From Capra hircus (taxonomy: Eukaryota; Chordata; Mammalia; Artiodactyla; Bovidae): a DNA stretch of 64,000 bases. Positions within the stretch are counted from its first letter, which is position 1. Each line of letters begins with the position of its first letter. The translations under genes were made by a program, and so were the position numbers. The DNA lies in the NCBI RefSeq assembly GCF_001704415.2, contig NW_017189517.1, positions 6,087,167 through 6,151,166 of the forward strand. Reading direction: 5' to 3'. This document shows positions 1-10,329 of this stretch, piece after piece. The notes under the pieces are model-generated. The model saw only the letters and a list, made by a program, of their open reading frames with translations. It was not told the origin of the DNA and made no database searches.

Positions 1-498
1 AATTTATATCAAAAAAAACAAATAAATAAAAAGAAAAAAAAAGAAAAATAGCCATGATACTGGAATTTACAAAATGTTTAGATTAAATAACAAATCTATA
101 CGTGTAAAATGGATCTCTGCTTTCACTTAGGTAAGAGTTTGAAAAAAGGTGCTTTGAAAAGATTAATAAACTTGATATATCCCTAGTAAAATAGGAATCA
201 GAAGAGAAAATGTAAATTTCCAATGTCAGGAAAGAAACAGGTAAGCAACACTATAGGTCCTACTGACAGTAAAATGATATTGAAAGAATATAAATCCAAC
301 TTCATGTCAATAAATTTGAAAATCTATTAAATGAACAAATTGAAAGACCCAACTTATAAAAACTTACATAAGAAGTAAGTGAAACATATATAGATGTAGA
401 TGTGAATATAGATATATAGATAGAGATATATAATCTCACATATATTAAAAATTGATTTTGTAAATAATAAATGTATAACTTTTTTAAACACCAATTGT
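1..498. other. A/T-rich unassigned stretch
   Basis: No coding frame or repeat family is recognised. The first 50 bases are an A-rich run of the kind left by a retroposon tail, but its body would lie outside the window. Bases 370-450 are a degenerate GATATA-like tract. Confidence 0.5.
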
Positions 499-522
499 AC
501 ACACACACACACACACACACAC
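499..522. repeat. (AC)12 microsatellite
   Basis: Twelve uninterrupted AC units follow an AT-rich tract and lie just before an L1 relic. A pure tract of this length is likely to be polymorphic. Confidence 0.95.
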
Positions 523-559
523 TCAGGCTGTTTAATTTTATGAACCATTTAAAAAAGAA

Positions 560-1815
560 GTAGTACCCAATTTATACATATTATTTCAAAAAAAGAGGAT
601 GGACTACTTCTCAACTCATTTTACAAGATCAGCATATCCCTAATTTCAAAATCTGTCAAGACTATCACTAAAAATCTATAGATCTATATCCCTCATGAAC
701 ATAGGCACAAACACAGGCACAGGATACAAAGCAAAGTCAGCAAAGGAAAAAGTCACATGAGGCAAAGTACAGAGAAAATTCGGGACAACCTTTGGAGAAT
801 CCTCTTCTACTAAAGTCACATAGGATATGCTTATTTTCTACAACAAGTTGAAATAAAATGTGTGAAATGCTGTCCACCAGGAAATCTCACTAAAGACTCA
901 ATTTCAAGGGATTTTTGTTTGTTAGTTTGCTTTTACTGTGGGTTGATTTTCTAGGCACTGTCCATCTAGCGCATACATTCTGGACTCCGAAAAGGAAAGC
1001 AGATATTCAGCATAACCGCATTGTTTGCACAAACAATTTAAGCACAGTGAGCTAACCTTATCAGCTGGAGTGAAGAGAGCTCTCCCAAAATCCAAGTTGC
1101 CAAACACCAGCCTAAAGCAAACTGTGCAAGTAAGCCTTTCCAATGACAGCAGTCTCCAACTGCAATGTTAACTCTTTTCTGATCAATGACCAAGTGAGAT
1201 ATATCCAAGGAATAAAAAGATGATTTATTTGATTAAAATCAACCAATGCAGTTTACCATGTTAACAAACTAAAATTTAAAAAGAATATGATAATTTAGAT
1301 AGATTCAGTAAAAATATTTCACAAAATTCAATATTCATTCATGGAAAAACCTCTAACAAAGCTGGACATAGATGGGAACTCTTCATACCCTTGCCCCTCC
1401 CCCCAAAAAAAAAGAAAGAAAAAGCATGTATAAAACTATAGGTGAAACCTATGGTTTCACACTTAACTCAGAAATATTGAACATATTCCATAAGGCTTCC
1501 AAAAAGAAAATGGATTTACTCAAGGCCCTAGCCAGTGAAATATAGCAAGAATATTTTTTTTTAAAGTTCTATGTTTGGGAATAGAAGAAGTAAAGTTCTA
1601 TTAGAAGACAGCATGATGGTTTACATAGAAAATTCTGAGTTATCTATAAAAGAACCATTAAATGGACAAGTAAATTTACAGAACAGCAAGTCAATATAAA
1701 AATGTAGTTGTTAATGTACTAGCAACCAAAATTGAAAAATAAACTTTAAAATACCATTTCCAGTAGGATTGGATAGCAGGAAATATTAGAATAATTTAAG
1801 TGAAAAAATTTGTAG
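560..1815 (+). mobile_element. Old L1 ORF2 relic, interrupted
   Basis: Bases about 560-706 and 1177-1815 read as decayed L1 ORF2 in plus orientation. The first piece covers the stretch before the RT core, around the 'ccaatatccctgatgaacatag' part of the consensus. The second continues with the Q-V-G-F-I and A-F-D-K-I-Q regions and goes past the palm. Stops and indels are frequent. The gap at 707-1176 is unrelated sequence. Family assignment is by remembered consensus, and no subfamily is claimed. Confidence 0.7.
707..1176. other. Unclassified insertion inside the L1 relic
   Basis: About 470 bp separate two L1 ORF2 pieces that are nearly consecutive in the consensus, so this is probably an inserted element. 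It has moderate GC and no poly(A) at either edge. The minus strand holds a 73-codon frame (922-1143) that resembles nothing I know. An old LTR is possible, but I see no clear TG...CA ends. Confidence 0.35.
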
Positions 1816-1984
1816 ATCCCTACAAACATTGAGGGAGGTGACATCAGCAAAATGGTGGAATAGGAGATCCTCTACTCATATCCCTTCTCAGCAACAATAA
1901 TTTGGTGGCAACCAGAGGACACAAGTGCCTTTATGGGAGCTTTGAGATTTGAGTAAGAGACTGTTTGCAGGAATGAAAATTTGA
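1816..1984 (+). mobile_element. Possible L1 5' UTR fragment
   Basis: A segment near 1838 contains the 'aaaatggtggaataggag' wording typical of the start of old mammalian L1 5' UTRs, and it lies between two L1 ORF2 relics. The match is short. Confidence 0.35.
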
Positions 1985-2233
1985 GTAGCCATTATGGCAG
2001 ACAATATGGAGGGTACTCAAAAAAATTAGAAATAAAACAGCAATCTCACTTATGGGTATATACCCAAAGGAAATAAAACAAGTATCTCAAAGAGCTATTT
2101 GCACCTTCATGTGTATTGCAGTATTATTCACAATAGCCAAGATATGGAAACAACCTAAATGTCTGCCAAAGGATGAATGGATAATAACAACTATATATAG
2201 AGAGGGGAAGTGGGAGGGAGGCTCAAGAGGGAG

Positions 2234-2236
<3 letters not shown>
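1985..2236 (+). mobile_element. L1 ORF2 C-terminal relic
   Basis: The sequence matches the end of L1 ORF2 in plus orientation. It runs through the conserved 'ttcattgcagcattattcacaatagc' region and the following 'tggaaacaacctaaatgtcc' region, and breaks off at a pure AT tract. Only part of the frame stays open. Confidence 0.8.

Positions 2237-2278
<42 letters not shown>
2237..2278. repeat. (AT)21 microsatellite
   Basis: Forty-two bases of alternating AT lie exactly between the L1 relic and the following SINE. In L1 3' ends this site often carries a TA/CA microsatellite, so it probably expanded from the element. Confidence 0.95.
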
Positions 2279-2280
<2 letters not shown>

Positions 2281-2610
2281 CTGGTAGCTCAGCTGGTAAA
2301 GAACATGCTTGCAATGCAGGAGACCCCAGTTTGATTCCTGAGTTGGGAAGTTCCCCTGGAGAAGGGATAGGCTACCCACTCCAGTATTCTTGGGCTTCCC
2401 TGGCAGCTCAGATGGTAAAGAAACCGCCTGAAATTGGGAGACCTGGGTTCGATCCCTGGGTTGGGAAGATCCCCTGCAGGAGGGCATGGCAACCCATTCC
2501 AGTATTCTTGCCTGGAGCATCCCCATGGACAGAGGAGCCTGTGGGCTGAAGTCCATGGGGTCACAAAAAGTTGGACATTACTGAGCAACTAAGCACAGCA
2601 CAGCATATAT
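2279..2610 (+). mobile_element. Bov-tA SINE, tandem dimer
   Basis: Two head-to-tail Bov-tA monomers. The first (about 2279-2391) stops after 'ccagtattctt'; the second begins at 'gggcttccctggcagctcag' and runs to the 'agttggacattactgagcaact' 3' end. Each has the tRNA-derived A-box-like 'gctcag(c/a)tggtaaaga' and B-box-like 'ggttcgatccc' wording. Bov-tA is a ruminant SINE joining a tRNA-Glu-like head to a BovA body. Confidence 0.85.
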
Positions 2611-2611
2611 A

Positions 2612-2735
2612 CATATATTCATATACTTATGGCTGATTCATGTAGTTGTACAGAAGAAACCAACATATTATAATGCAGTTATCTTCCAATTTAAATAACT
2701 ATATATACATATTTATGTAAATAAATATATATAAT
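2612..2735 (+). mobile_element. L1 3' UTR tail fragment
   Basis: It resembles the terminal L1_BT-type 3' UTR ('ggctgattcatg' through 'ccaattaaaataa') in a diverged form, followed by AT-rich sequence. It may belong with the L1 piece ending at 2236, with the SINE inserted between them. Confidence 0.5.
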
Positions 2736-2839
2736 ATATTTTATTAGATGAAAGATTTTTTATATTCTATAGAGCTTTTCAATTTTCAAAAGTTTCACAC
2801 AAATGATTTCATATATTGCCAAAGGAACCCTGACATTAA

Positions 2840-3115
2840 CCCTCTATCCCCTACCTCCATATTGCTGCTCTCTACTTCCCTCTCCTCATAGATAACAATT
2901 AATTTGTTCTCTATATCTGTGAGTCTGCTTCTTTTTTGTTTTAGTCACTCACTTGCTGTATTTTTTAGAATCCACATGTAAGTGATATCAAACAATATTT
3001 GTCTTTCTGTGCCTGACTTATTTCACTTAGCATAATCCCTCCAAGTCCATTCATGTTGCTGCCAATGGAAAAATGTCATCCTTTTTTATGCCCAAGCAGT
3101 GTTCCAGTGTGTGTG
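2840..3115 (-). mobile_element. L1 3'-end relic (minus)
   Basis: This is the reverse complement of an older mammalian L1 3' end, including the 'gattccacatgtaagtgatatc' and 'tgacttatttcacttagca' segments. It ends at a GT/AC microsatellite at the L1 position that reads 'attccattgtgtatat' in the consensus. Confidence 0.75.
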
Positions 3116-3210
3116 TGTGTGTATACACACAAATATATATATATATATAAATACATATATATATACAAATACTTATATACGCACATGTTTATATATATAT
3201 GTACCTATAT
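3106..3210. repeat. GT/AC/TA compound microsatellite
   Basis: (GT)n passes into (AC)n and then interrupted TA tracts. It sits between a minus and a plus L1 fragment and forms one edge of the foldback described at 3219-3667. Confidence 0.85.
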
Positions 3211-3218
3211 GTGGATGG

Positions 3219-3374
3219 TTGCTGGATACAAGATACATGCACCCCAAAGTTCATTGCAACATTATTTACATATAAAATAGCCAGGACATGAAAACAATCT
3301 AAATGTCCATCAACAGGTAAATGGATAAATACAACAGAACACTCCTCAGTATGCCACTGTATATATATACCTAC

Positions 3375-3412
<38 letters not shown>

Positions 3413-3509
3413 ATTAGTGAATAGTGTTCCATTGTGTATATATATATACACATACATATGTATGCATATGTGTATATATTAATATATCTATATGCACAAT
3501 GGAACACTA

Positions 3510-3554
<45 letters not shown>

Positions 3555-3667
3555 CAACAGCTTCTTTATCCATTTATATGTTGATGGACAAACGTTTTCC
3601 TGTCCTGGCTACTGTAAATAATGCTGCTATGAACATTGGGGTGCATGTATCTTGTATCCAACAACTA
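3219..3667. repeat. Imperfect inverted repeat of L1 3'-end DNA
   Basis: Bases 3219-3335 read as L1 3'-end sequence in plus orientation. Bases 3549-3667 are the same L1 stretch in minus orientation, roughly 85% alike by eye. Inner arms 3423-3442 and 3489-3508 are complementary with about one mismatch. The loops are TA, GT and TC microsatellites. The whole could form a long hairpin. Confidence 0.75.
3513..3554. repeat. (TC)n(TA)n compound microsatellite
   Basis: About ten TC units pass directly into about ten TA units within the foldback. This kind of tract is prone to replication slippage. Confidence 0.9.
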
Positions 3668-4217
3668 TCCGCCACAGACACAAATAAGCCCAAGTGGGAA
3701 AGAGGAATTAACCAAACAAATTCATCCAAAATAATCCAAATCTTAAAAGTGACATTTATATTAAGTTATTTTTTAATACCATTGTATTATGAGGTAGCTT
3801 TGTTGTGTAGCACCATTGTGTCAATAGAGAAATGAGACAGAAATTGGTATCAAAATAATATACCAGTACCATTTATAAAACTTAAAATAAAGGTCTGTCA
3901 GTGAAAACAGATATATGATCTCTGAAACTTATGTCTTTCATAAAAACAACAAAAATGCTGACATTATCAAAATCAGTGTTTACAAAACTATGTAAATTAA
4001 TCAAGGCTTGTAGTAATTGAGTATTCATTGAGAACAAATAACTAAATCAGGAAATTAACAGTTAGTTTCTGCATTATAACTTTCTGTATTGCCACATCCT
4101 CTGCTTCAACTCCATGATATTCACAAAAAATGCAAATCCACAACCACAGTGAAAATGAGCATCCTAGCAGTCACTGTAGAGAACAGAACAGAGTTAGAGA
4201 TTTGTTATGACCTGAAG
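3668..4217. other. Unassigned AT-rich stretch
   Basis: I see no recognised repeat or credible exon. The few open frames have no recognisable domain. Confidence 0.4.
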
Positions 4218-4420
4218 GGCTTCCCTTGTGGCTCAGCTGGTAAAGAATCCGCCTGCAATGCAGGAGACGTCGGTTTGGTCCCTGGGTTGGGAAGATCCCC
4301 TGGAGAAGGGAAAGGCCACCCACTCCAGTATTCTGGCCTGGAGAATTCCATGGACTGTACAGTTCATGGTGTCACAAAGAGTCGGACACGACCGAGCAAC
4401 TTTCACTTTTCACTATGGAC
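4218..4420 (+). mobile_element. Bov-tA SINE
   Basis: A full-length monomer from 'gggcttcccttgtggctcag' to the 'gagcaactttcactttt' 3' end. The tRNA-like head has A-box and B-box-like motifs, and the body has the 'cactccagtattctggcctgg' segment. Flank duplication is not obvious. Confidence 0.9.
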
Positions 4421-5162
4421 TGAAGGAGTTAAAATCTGTACACTAGAAAATATCTACCTATCACAAAAGAACACAGTAATGGGGAGAACAGAAGAACAGA
4501 AATCAAATTACATACACAAAACAGCAATATGGCAGACTAAATCCTGTCTTATTAGTGATTGCTGTAAATATAGATTAAAAACATTAAGTATATGGCAGAA
4601 GTTGGAAGAAATACATTTTAAAAACCCATAACTGAACCATTTACTGTCTACAAAAGACACACATTAAATCCAAAGATACAAAATTGAGTTGAATGTAAAA
4701 GTGAAAATATACACAATGCAAAAAATGACCAAAAGAAAGCTAGAGAATATACCAATGTCAGACAAAATAGACTCTAGAGAAATAAACTGCTACTGAAGAT
4801 AAAAATGGACATCTTATAATGCTATAAGTGTCAATTTGTAAAGAAAATATAAGGATTAAAATATATATGCACCAAAAAAGAGTCTGATAATAGACAAAAC
4901 GAAAACTGACAGAATTGAAGACATAAACAACACAGCCATAGTAGTTAGATACCAACATCCTTTATAAACACAGCACTCTCCCCCAAATCCTCAACAAAAT
5001 GTTCAAACCAAACCTATAAAATGATTATGCACCATGACCAACTGAGATTTATCCCAGGAAGGAAAAAGTAGCTAAGCATGAAAATCAATGAATTAAAGTA
5101 AAAAAGAAAAAGAAAAGATTACCATCTCAATAAGGCAGAAAACACATTTGGTGAAACTCAAT

Positions 5163-5407
5163 CTGCTACTGCTAAGTTGCTTCAGTCATGTCCGACTCTG
5201 TGTGATCCCAGAGACGGCAGCCCACTAGGCTCTCCATCGCTGGGATTCTCCAGGCAAGAACAGTGGAGTGGGTTGCCATTTCTTTCTCCAATGCATGAAA
5301 GTGAAATGTGAAAGTGAAATCGCTCAGCCGTGTCCGACTCTTAGCGACCCCATGGACTACAACCTACCAGGCTCCTCTGTCCATGGGATTTTCCAGGCAA
5401 GAGGGTA
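5163..5407 (-). mobile_element. Dimeric Bov-tA-class SINE in the L1
   Basis: Two BovA-like 3' halves in minus orientation ('gctaagttgcttcagtcatg' and 'gaaatcgctcagccgtgtcc') form the dimeric class with a GCT-rich tail. It is flanked by a perfect 9-bp TSD, AAACTCAAT, at 5154-5162 and 5408-5416. Exact subfamily is not assigned. Confidence 0.85.
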
Positions 5408-5689
5408 AAACTCAATATCCTTCATAAAAAGCTATTCAACAAACTAGGGATAAAAGTGAATTCTTCAACCTGATTAAAGGCATCTGTAAAATCTCACAGC
5501 TAACTACAATCATATTTACTGACAAAATCCTGAAAAAGTTCCCTCTAAGATTAGAAACAAAGCAAGGATGTTTACTCTTCCATTTCTATTCAACATTGTA
5601 ATAGAGATTCTAGGCAGGGCAAATATGCAAATAAAAGAAATAAAGACATCCAGATTTTTTTAAAATTAAAATTTCCTCTATTTGCATAT

Positions 5690-6001
5690 CAGTTCAGTTC
5701 AGTCGCTCAGTCCTGTCTGACTCTTTGCGACCCCATGAATCACAGCACGCCAGGCCTCCCTGTCCATCACCATCTCCCGGAGTTCACTCAGACTCACGTC
5801 CATTGAGTCCGTGATGCCATCCAGCCATCTCATCCTCGGTCGTCCCCTTCTCCTCCTGCCCCCAGTCTATCCCAGCATCAGAGTCTTTTCCAATGAGTCA
5901 ACTCTTCGCATGAGGTGGCCAAAGTACTGGAGCTTCAGCTTTACCATCATTCCTTCCAAAGAAATCCCAGGGTTGATCTCCTTCAGAATGGACTGGTTGG
6001 A
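5690..6001 (-). mobile_element. BovB/BovA 3' end, 5'-truncated
   Basis: Reverse complement of the last 310 bp of BovB, from the 'cagttcagttcagtcgctc' tail to 'gactggttggat'. A 7-bp TSD, TGCATAT, lies at 5683-5689 and 6002-6008. A 69-codon minus-frame fragment is a piece of the BovB C-terminus and is not a gene. Confidence 0.88.
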
Positions 6002-6445
6002 TGCATATAGGATGTTCTAAGAAGCCTGAAAAGAAACTATTATAGCTATGAAGTTCAGCATGATATCAAGGTACAAGATCAATGTACAAAAATCAGTTGT
6101 ATTTCTACATATCAGCAGTGAGCAATCTAAAATGAAAAGAAAACAATTTACATATGATAGCATGAGACATTTAGGAATAAATTTAACAAAAGTCTAAGAT
6201 TTGTACACTGAAAACTATAAAATATTTCGAAATAAATTATACATAAAAACAAACGGAAGTGAATCCTGTGTTCACAAATTTGAAAAGTAATCATTAAGAT
6301 GTCAATACTTCAAAAGTTGATCTACAAAAAAAAAAAAAGTTGATCTACAGATTCACTGCAGTTCCTATCAAAATTTCAGCTATCTTTTCAATAGAAACTG
6401 ATAAAGTGATTCTAAAGTTCTTATGGAAAGGCAAAGAGCCCTTCA

Positions 6446-7189
6446 GCATCCTTCTAGGGATTTCATTTGTCTCTCTCTTGCACCGCATTTTTTTTTTACA
6501 TTCCACATCTTCCTCTTTCTTGGTTTACTTCTTACTTTGGGTAGAGAAAAATCTCCAATAGCTTCCTGAGAAAACTGCACAGAGAGATTAAATTTTTGAA
6601 AGTTCATAAATTTGAGAGTATCATTTACTTATACATTTAGCTTGTATATGTCTAGAATCATTTTCATTACAAATTTTCTAACCTTCATTCCATTACTTTC
6701 TGTTTTATATTGATGATATTGAAAGTTCTTAAGCCATTTTGTTTCTATTTTTTAATCCTCTGGAAACCTGAGGTTTAAATTTCACTTTGTTCCCAGTATT
6801 CTGAAATTTCACCCTGATGTATCTTAGCATGAGTCTGTTTTCATTAATTTTTGTGGGTGCTAGTCCTCTAGAATGTAAATAAACAACTTTACATTTTGCA
6901 AATTTTTCTTGAATTATTTTGCTGACATTTCTTCCCCCCATTTTATGAATTCTTTTTTTTTTATTTCTAGAACTCATATTATTAAAATATTAAAGAAATT
7001 TTTCTTGGAGCAGAAGAGATAGACATAGTGATTCCAAGCTTCAATATTCTACCTAGCTATAGACGAATGAACATATGTATAAAAAGCTTTGGGATTAAAG
7101 ATGAATAACCCATTGTCCCTGCCTTCAATGAGCTCCAAGTCCAAAGGGATACAAGTAAAAATGATATAGAAACAGAGTATTTAAAGCGC
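6446..7189. other. Unassigned, possibly an ancient repeat
   Basis: No gene is seen. Bases about 6720-6970 ('cctctggaaacctgagg...ttcttgaattattttgctga') look like a worn copy of a widespread mammalian repeat I cannot name with confidence. Tracts of T occur at 6487-6496 and 6952-6962. Confidence 0.35.
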
Positions 7190-7298
7190 TATGGGCTATC
7201 CACTCCAGTATTCTGGCCTGGAGAATTCCATAGACTGTATAGTCCGTGGGGTCGCACAGAGTTGGACACAAGTGAGCAACTTTCACTTTCACTTTCAT
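7190..7298 (+). mobile_element. Bov-tA SINE, 5'-truncated
   Basis: Only the 3' half is present, from 'tccactccagtattctggcc' to the 'gcaactttcactttcacttt' end. The tRNA-derived head with the Pol III promoter is missing. Confidence 0.85.
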
Positions 7299-8103
7299 GG
7301 GAACCCACATGAAGACAGAGTGTGACAGGAAACTCGGTTAGGGCAGTTGGAGACTAGGAAGTCTCAGAATGTGCTTCAACTGTGTCACATCTGACCATAA
7401 GCAAGAGGAACGGATTTTAATCTTTATGAGGTCACAATCCTTTTGGGGGACATAATGAAATCTATGACACTTCTTCCAATAAAAATGTATATAACAAACA
7501 TACACACACACACGTATATTTTTCTTCCTAACTCAGAACATGCACCATTAAGAACTCTTGGTATTGAAGGGCGAGTAGGAAAATTTTAGACAGACAAGAA
7601 GAAGAGAGTCCAAGCAGAGGAAACATTGTATCAACATCCTATAGATGTAAAAAGCCTGTGCATTATTGGAGTGAAGCGGACTGTAAAATAATTGCGTATG
7701 ATAGGAACATAAGCTGGAAAGAGAATCAGGCATCCTATAAGATGAAAACAGAAGATAAGAAGATAAAGAGGGATAAAGCATGAAGTATCTCAAATGTCAG
7801 TCATCCACTTTGTTTACTCAGAGACTAGATCATGATTGATAGAACTTACACAGGGTATGTCAATCCTCTCTTAACTCCTAAAAAATATAACTGGAAAAAC
7901 TAGTGCCCAATGGAATACTAATTGATATTCTGTGACTTTGGAGTTTCACTCATATTTATTATAGGTGTTGAGTGTGCAGTACTCACATCTCAAGCTTACA
8001 GCTTTATGAGAGGAAAAAATACTGTAGTGAAACCAAAAGACCATGAATATCAATTATCTTACTCCTTAATAACCTACAGAGAAGGTCAGTCCTCAATGAG
8101 TTG
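7299..8103. other. Unassigned stretch with old repeat-like parts
   Basis: Bases 7400-7514 end in an ACAC tract and loosely resemble an old repeat tail. Bases 7560-7700 resemble the unclassified repeat seen at 12965-13655 ('gcagaggaaaca'). A long plus frame starting at 7922 runs into BovB and is a chance fusion of non-coding DNA with the antisense of a LINE. Confidence 0.35.
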
Positions 8104-8150
8104 TAATGGTTCTCAACACTGGCAAAAAATTAGATTTACCTGGGGAACTT
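8104..8150 (+). mobile_element. MER5-type hAT relic, first part
   Basis: It begins 'aatggttctcaacactgg', a worn hAT-Charlie MER5-type terminus, and continues to 'cctggggaactt', where BovB was inserted. The other part lies at 11396-11538. Confidence 0.7.
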
Positions 8151-8291
8151 CCAGATTTAAGCTGGATTTAGAAAAGGCAGAGGAACCAGAGATCAAATCA
8201 CCAACATCCATTGGATCATCAAAAAAGCACAAGAGTTCCAGGAAAATATTTACTTCTTCTTTGTCGACTATGCCAAAGCCTTTGACTGTGT
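8151..8291 (+). mobile_element. BovB copy 1, 5' piece
   Basis: The 5'-truncated start of a BovB in plus orientation, covering RT wording such as 'gaaaaggcagaggaaccaga' and 'tatgccaaagcctttgactg' (RT motif A region). It is cut by an antisense BovB after TTTGACTGTGT and resumes at 10330. The whole insertion is flanked by a 10-bp TSD, TGGGGAACTT (8141-8150 and 11396-11405). Confidence 0.85.
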
Positions 8292-9028
8292 TCAGCTCAG
8301 TTCAGTTGCTCAGTCATGTCCGACTCTTTGCAACCCCATGGACTGCAGCACACCAGGCTTCCCTGTCCATCACCAACTCCCAGAGCCTACTCAAACTCAT
8401 GTCCAATGTGTCAATGATGCCATCCAATGATCTCATCCTCTGTTGTCCCCTTCTCCTCCTGCCTTCAATCTTTCCCAGCATCAGGGTCTTTTCCAATGAG
8501 TCAGTTCTTCGCATCAGGTGGCCAAAGTACTGGAGTTTCAGGTTCAACAATAGTCATTTCAATGAATATTCAGGACTGATTTCCTTTAGGATGGACTGGT
8601 TGGATCTCCTTGCAGACCAAGGGACTCTCAAGAGTCTTCTCCAACACCACAGTTCCAAAGCAGCAATTCTTTGGTGCCCAGCTTTATAGTCCAACACTCA
8701 CATCCATACATGACTACTGGAAAAACAATAGCTTCAACTAGACAGACCTTTGTTGGTAAAGTAATGTCTCTACTTTTTAATATGCTCTCTAGTTTGGTCA
8801 TAGTTTTTCTTCCAAGGAGCAAGCATCTTTTAATTTTATGGCTGCAGTCTCCATCTGCAGTGATTTTGGATGCCCCCCCCCTCAAAAAAAAATCTGCCAT
8901 TTTTTCCATTGTTTCCTATCTATTTGCCATGAAATAATGGGACTGGATGCCATGATCTTAGTTTTCTGAATGTTGAGTTTTAAGTCAACTTTTTCACTCT
9001 CCTCTTTCACTTTCCTCAAGAGGCTTTT
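8292..9028 (-). mobile_element. BovB copy 2 (antisense), 3' part
   Basis: A minus-strand BovB 3' end from the 'tcagctcagttcagttgctc' tail through the C-terminal RT region. It sits inside BovB copy 1, with target copies TTTGACTGTGT (8281-8291) and TTTGACTCTGT (10330-10340). It is interrupted by an L1 at 9029-10177. Confidence 0.85.
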
Positions 9029-10177
9029 TTTTTTTTTTTAGTTTTTTATTTTTTTAATTTTAAAATCTTTAATTCTTACATAACATCTCTCTGGGTCATC
9101 TCCATGCACCAGCCCCAAGCATGCTGTATCCTGTGTCAGACATAGACTGGCGATTCAATTCTTACATGATAGCATACATGTTAGAATGCCATTCTCCCAA
9201 ATCATCCCACCCTCTCCCTCTCCCTGAGTCCAAAAGTCCATTATACACATCTGTGTCTTTTTTGCTGTCGCATACAGGGTCGTCATTGCCATCTTTCTAA
9301 ATTCCATATATATGCATTAGTATACTGTATTGGTGTTTTTCTTTCTGGCTTACTTCACTCTGTATAATTGGCTCCAGTTTCATCCATCTCATCAGAACTG
9401 ATTCAAATGAATTCTTTTTAATGGCTGAGTAATACTCCATTGTGTATATGTACCACAGCTTTCTTATCCATTCATCTGCTGATGGACATCGAGGTTGTTT
9501 CCATGTCCTGGCTATTATAAACAGTGCTGCGATGAACATTGGGGTACACGTGTCTCTTTCAATTCTGGTTTCCTCGGTGTGTATGCCCAGCTGTGGGATT
9601 GCTGGGTCATAAGGTAGTTCTATTTGCAATTTTTTAAGGAATCTCCACACTGTTCTCCATAGTGGCTGTACTAGTTTGCATTCCCACCAACAGTGTAGGA
9701 GGGTTCCCTTTTCTCCACACCCTCTCCAGCATTTATTGCTTGCAGATTTTTGGATCGCAGCCACTCTGACTGGTGTGAAGTGGTACCTCATTGTGGTTTT
9801 GATTTGCATTTCTCTAATAATGAGTGATGTTGAGCATCTTTTCATGTGTTTGTTAGCCATCCGTATGTCTTCTTTGGAGAAATGTCTATTTAGTTCTTTG
9901 GCCCATTTTTTGATTGGGTCGTTTATTTTTCTGGAATTGAGCTGCAGGTGTTCTTGTATATTTTTGAGATTAGTTGTTTGTCAGTTGCTTCATTTGCTAT
10001 TATTTTCTCCCATTCAGAAGGCTGTCTTTTCACCTAACATAGGCAAAACACTCTCAGACATAAATCACAGCAGGATCCTCTATGATCCACCTCCCAGAAT
10101 TCTGGAAATAAAAGCAAAAATAAACAAATGGGATCTAATTAAAATTAAAAGCTTCTGCACAACAAAGGAAAATATAA
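9029..10177 (-). mobile_element. L1_BT 3' end with 5' inversion (twin-primed)
   Basis: Bases 9029 to about 10030 are an L1 3' end in minus orientation, starting with its poly(T) and covering the 3' UTR and C-terminal ORF2. A 187-codon minus frame (9297-9860) carries the C-terminal Cys region 'NKCWRGCGEKGTLLHCWWEC'. Bases about 10031-10177 are the immediately upstream ORF2 segment in the opposite direction. A perfect 13-bp TSD, TCAAGAGGCTTTT, lies at 9016-9028 and 10178-10190. This is the layout expected from twin priming. Confidence 0.9.
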
Positions 10178-10190
10178 TCAAGAGGCTTTT

Positions 10191-10329
10191 TAGTTCCTCT
10201 TTGCTTTCTGGCATAAGGTTGGTGTCATCTGCATACCTGAGGTTATTGATATTTCTCCTGGCAATCTTAATTCCAGATGAAGTGCTTCATACAGCCCAAC
10301 ACTTTGCATGATGTACTCTGCATATAAGT
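10191..10329 (-). mobile_element. BovB copy 2, 5' remainder
   Basis: This continues BovB copy 2 ('tagttcctctttgctttctg' through 'tgatgtactctgcatataag') after the L1 insertion and ends at the second target copy. Confidence 0.85.

Larger units (their letters stand above)
4455..6445 (+). mobile_element. Old L1 ORF2 relic with two later insertions
   Basis: Decayed L1 ORF2 in plus orientation. Bases 4455-4985 match the endonuclease part, including a recognisable 'tcagacaaaatagactt' region; 4985-5690 and 6002-6445 match the RT and post-RT part. The order suggests an internal deletion near 4985. The relic is split by a SINE at 5163-5407 and a BovB end at 5690-6001, both with short TSDs, so it is older than both. 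Confidence 0.75.

Noticed and set aside
302..548. Short minus frames with Cys-Val and Tyr-Ile runs
   Set aside because: They are translations of AC and TATA simple sequence.
2052..2549. 165-codon open frame
   Set aside because: It spans an L1 relic, an AT microsatellite (Tyr-Ile run) and a Bov-tA dimer.
3434..3835. 133-codon plus frame
   Set aside because: It is made of TA/TC repeats and antisense L1.
4218..4420. tRNA gene suggested by A- and B-box-like motifs
   Set aside because: The motifs belong to the tRNA-derived head of Bov-tA; no cloverleaf or tRNA 3' end is present.
7922..8689. 255-codon plus-strand open frame
   Set aside because: It joins unassigned DNA, a few BovB sense codons and the antisense of another BovB; nothing suggests a protein is made.
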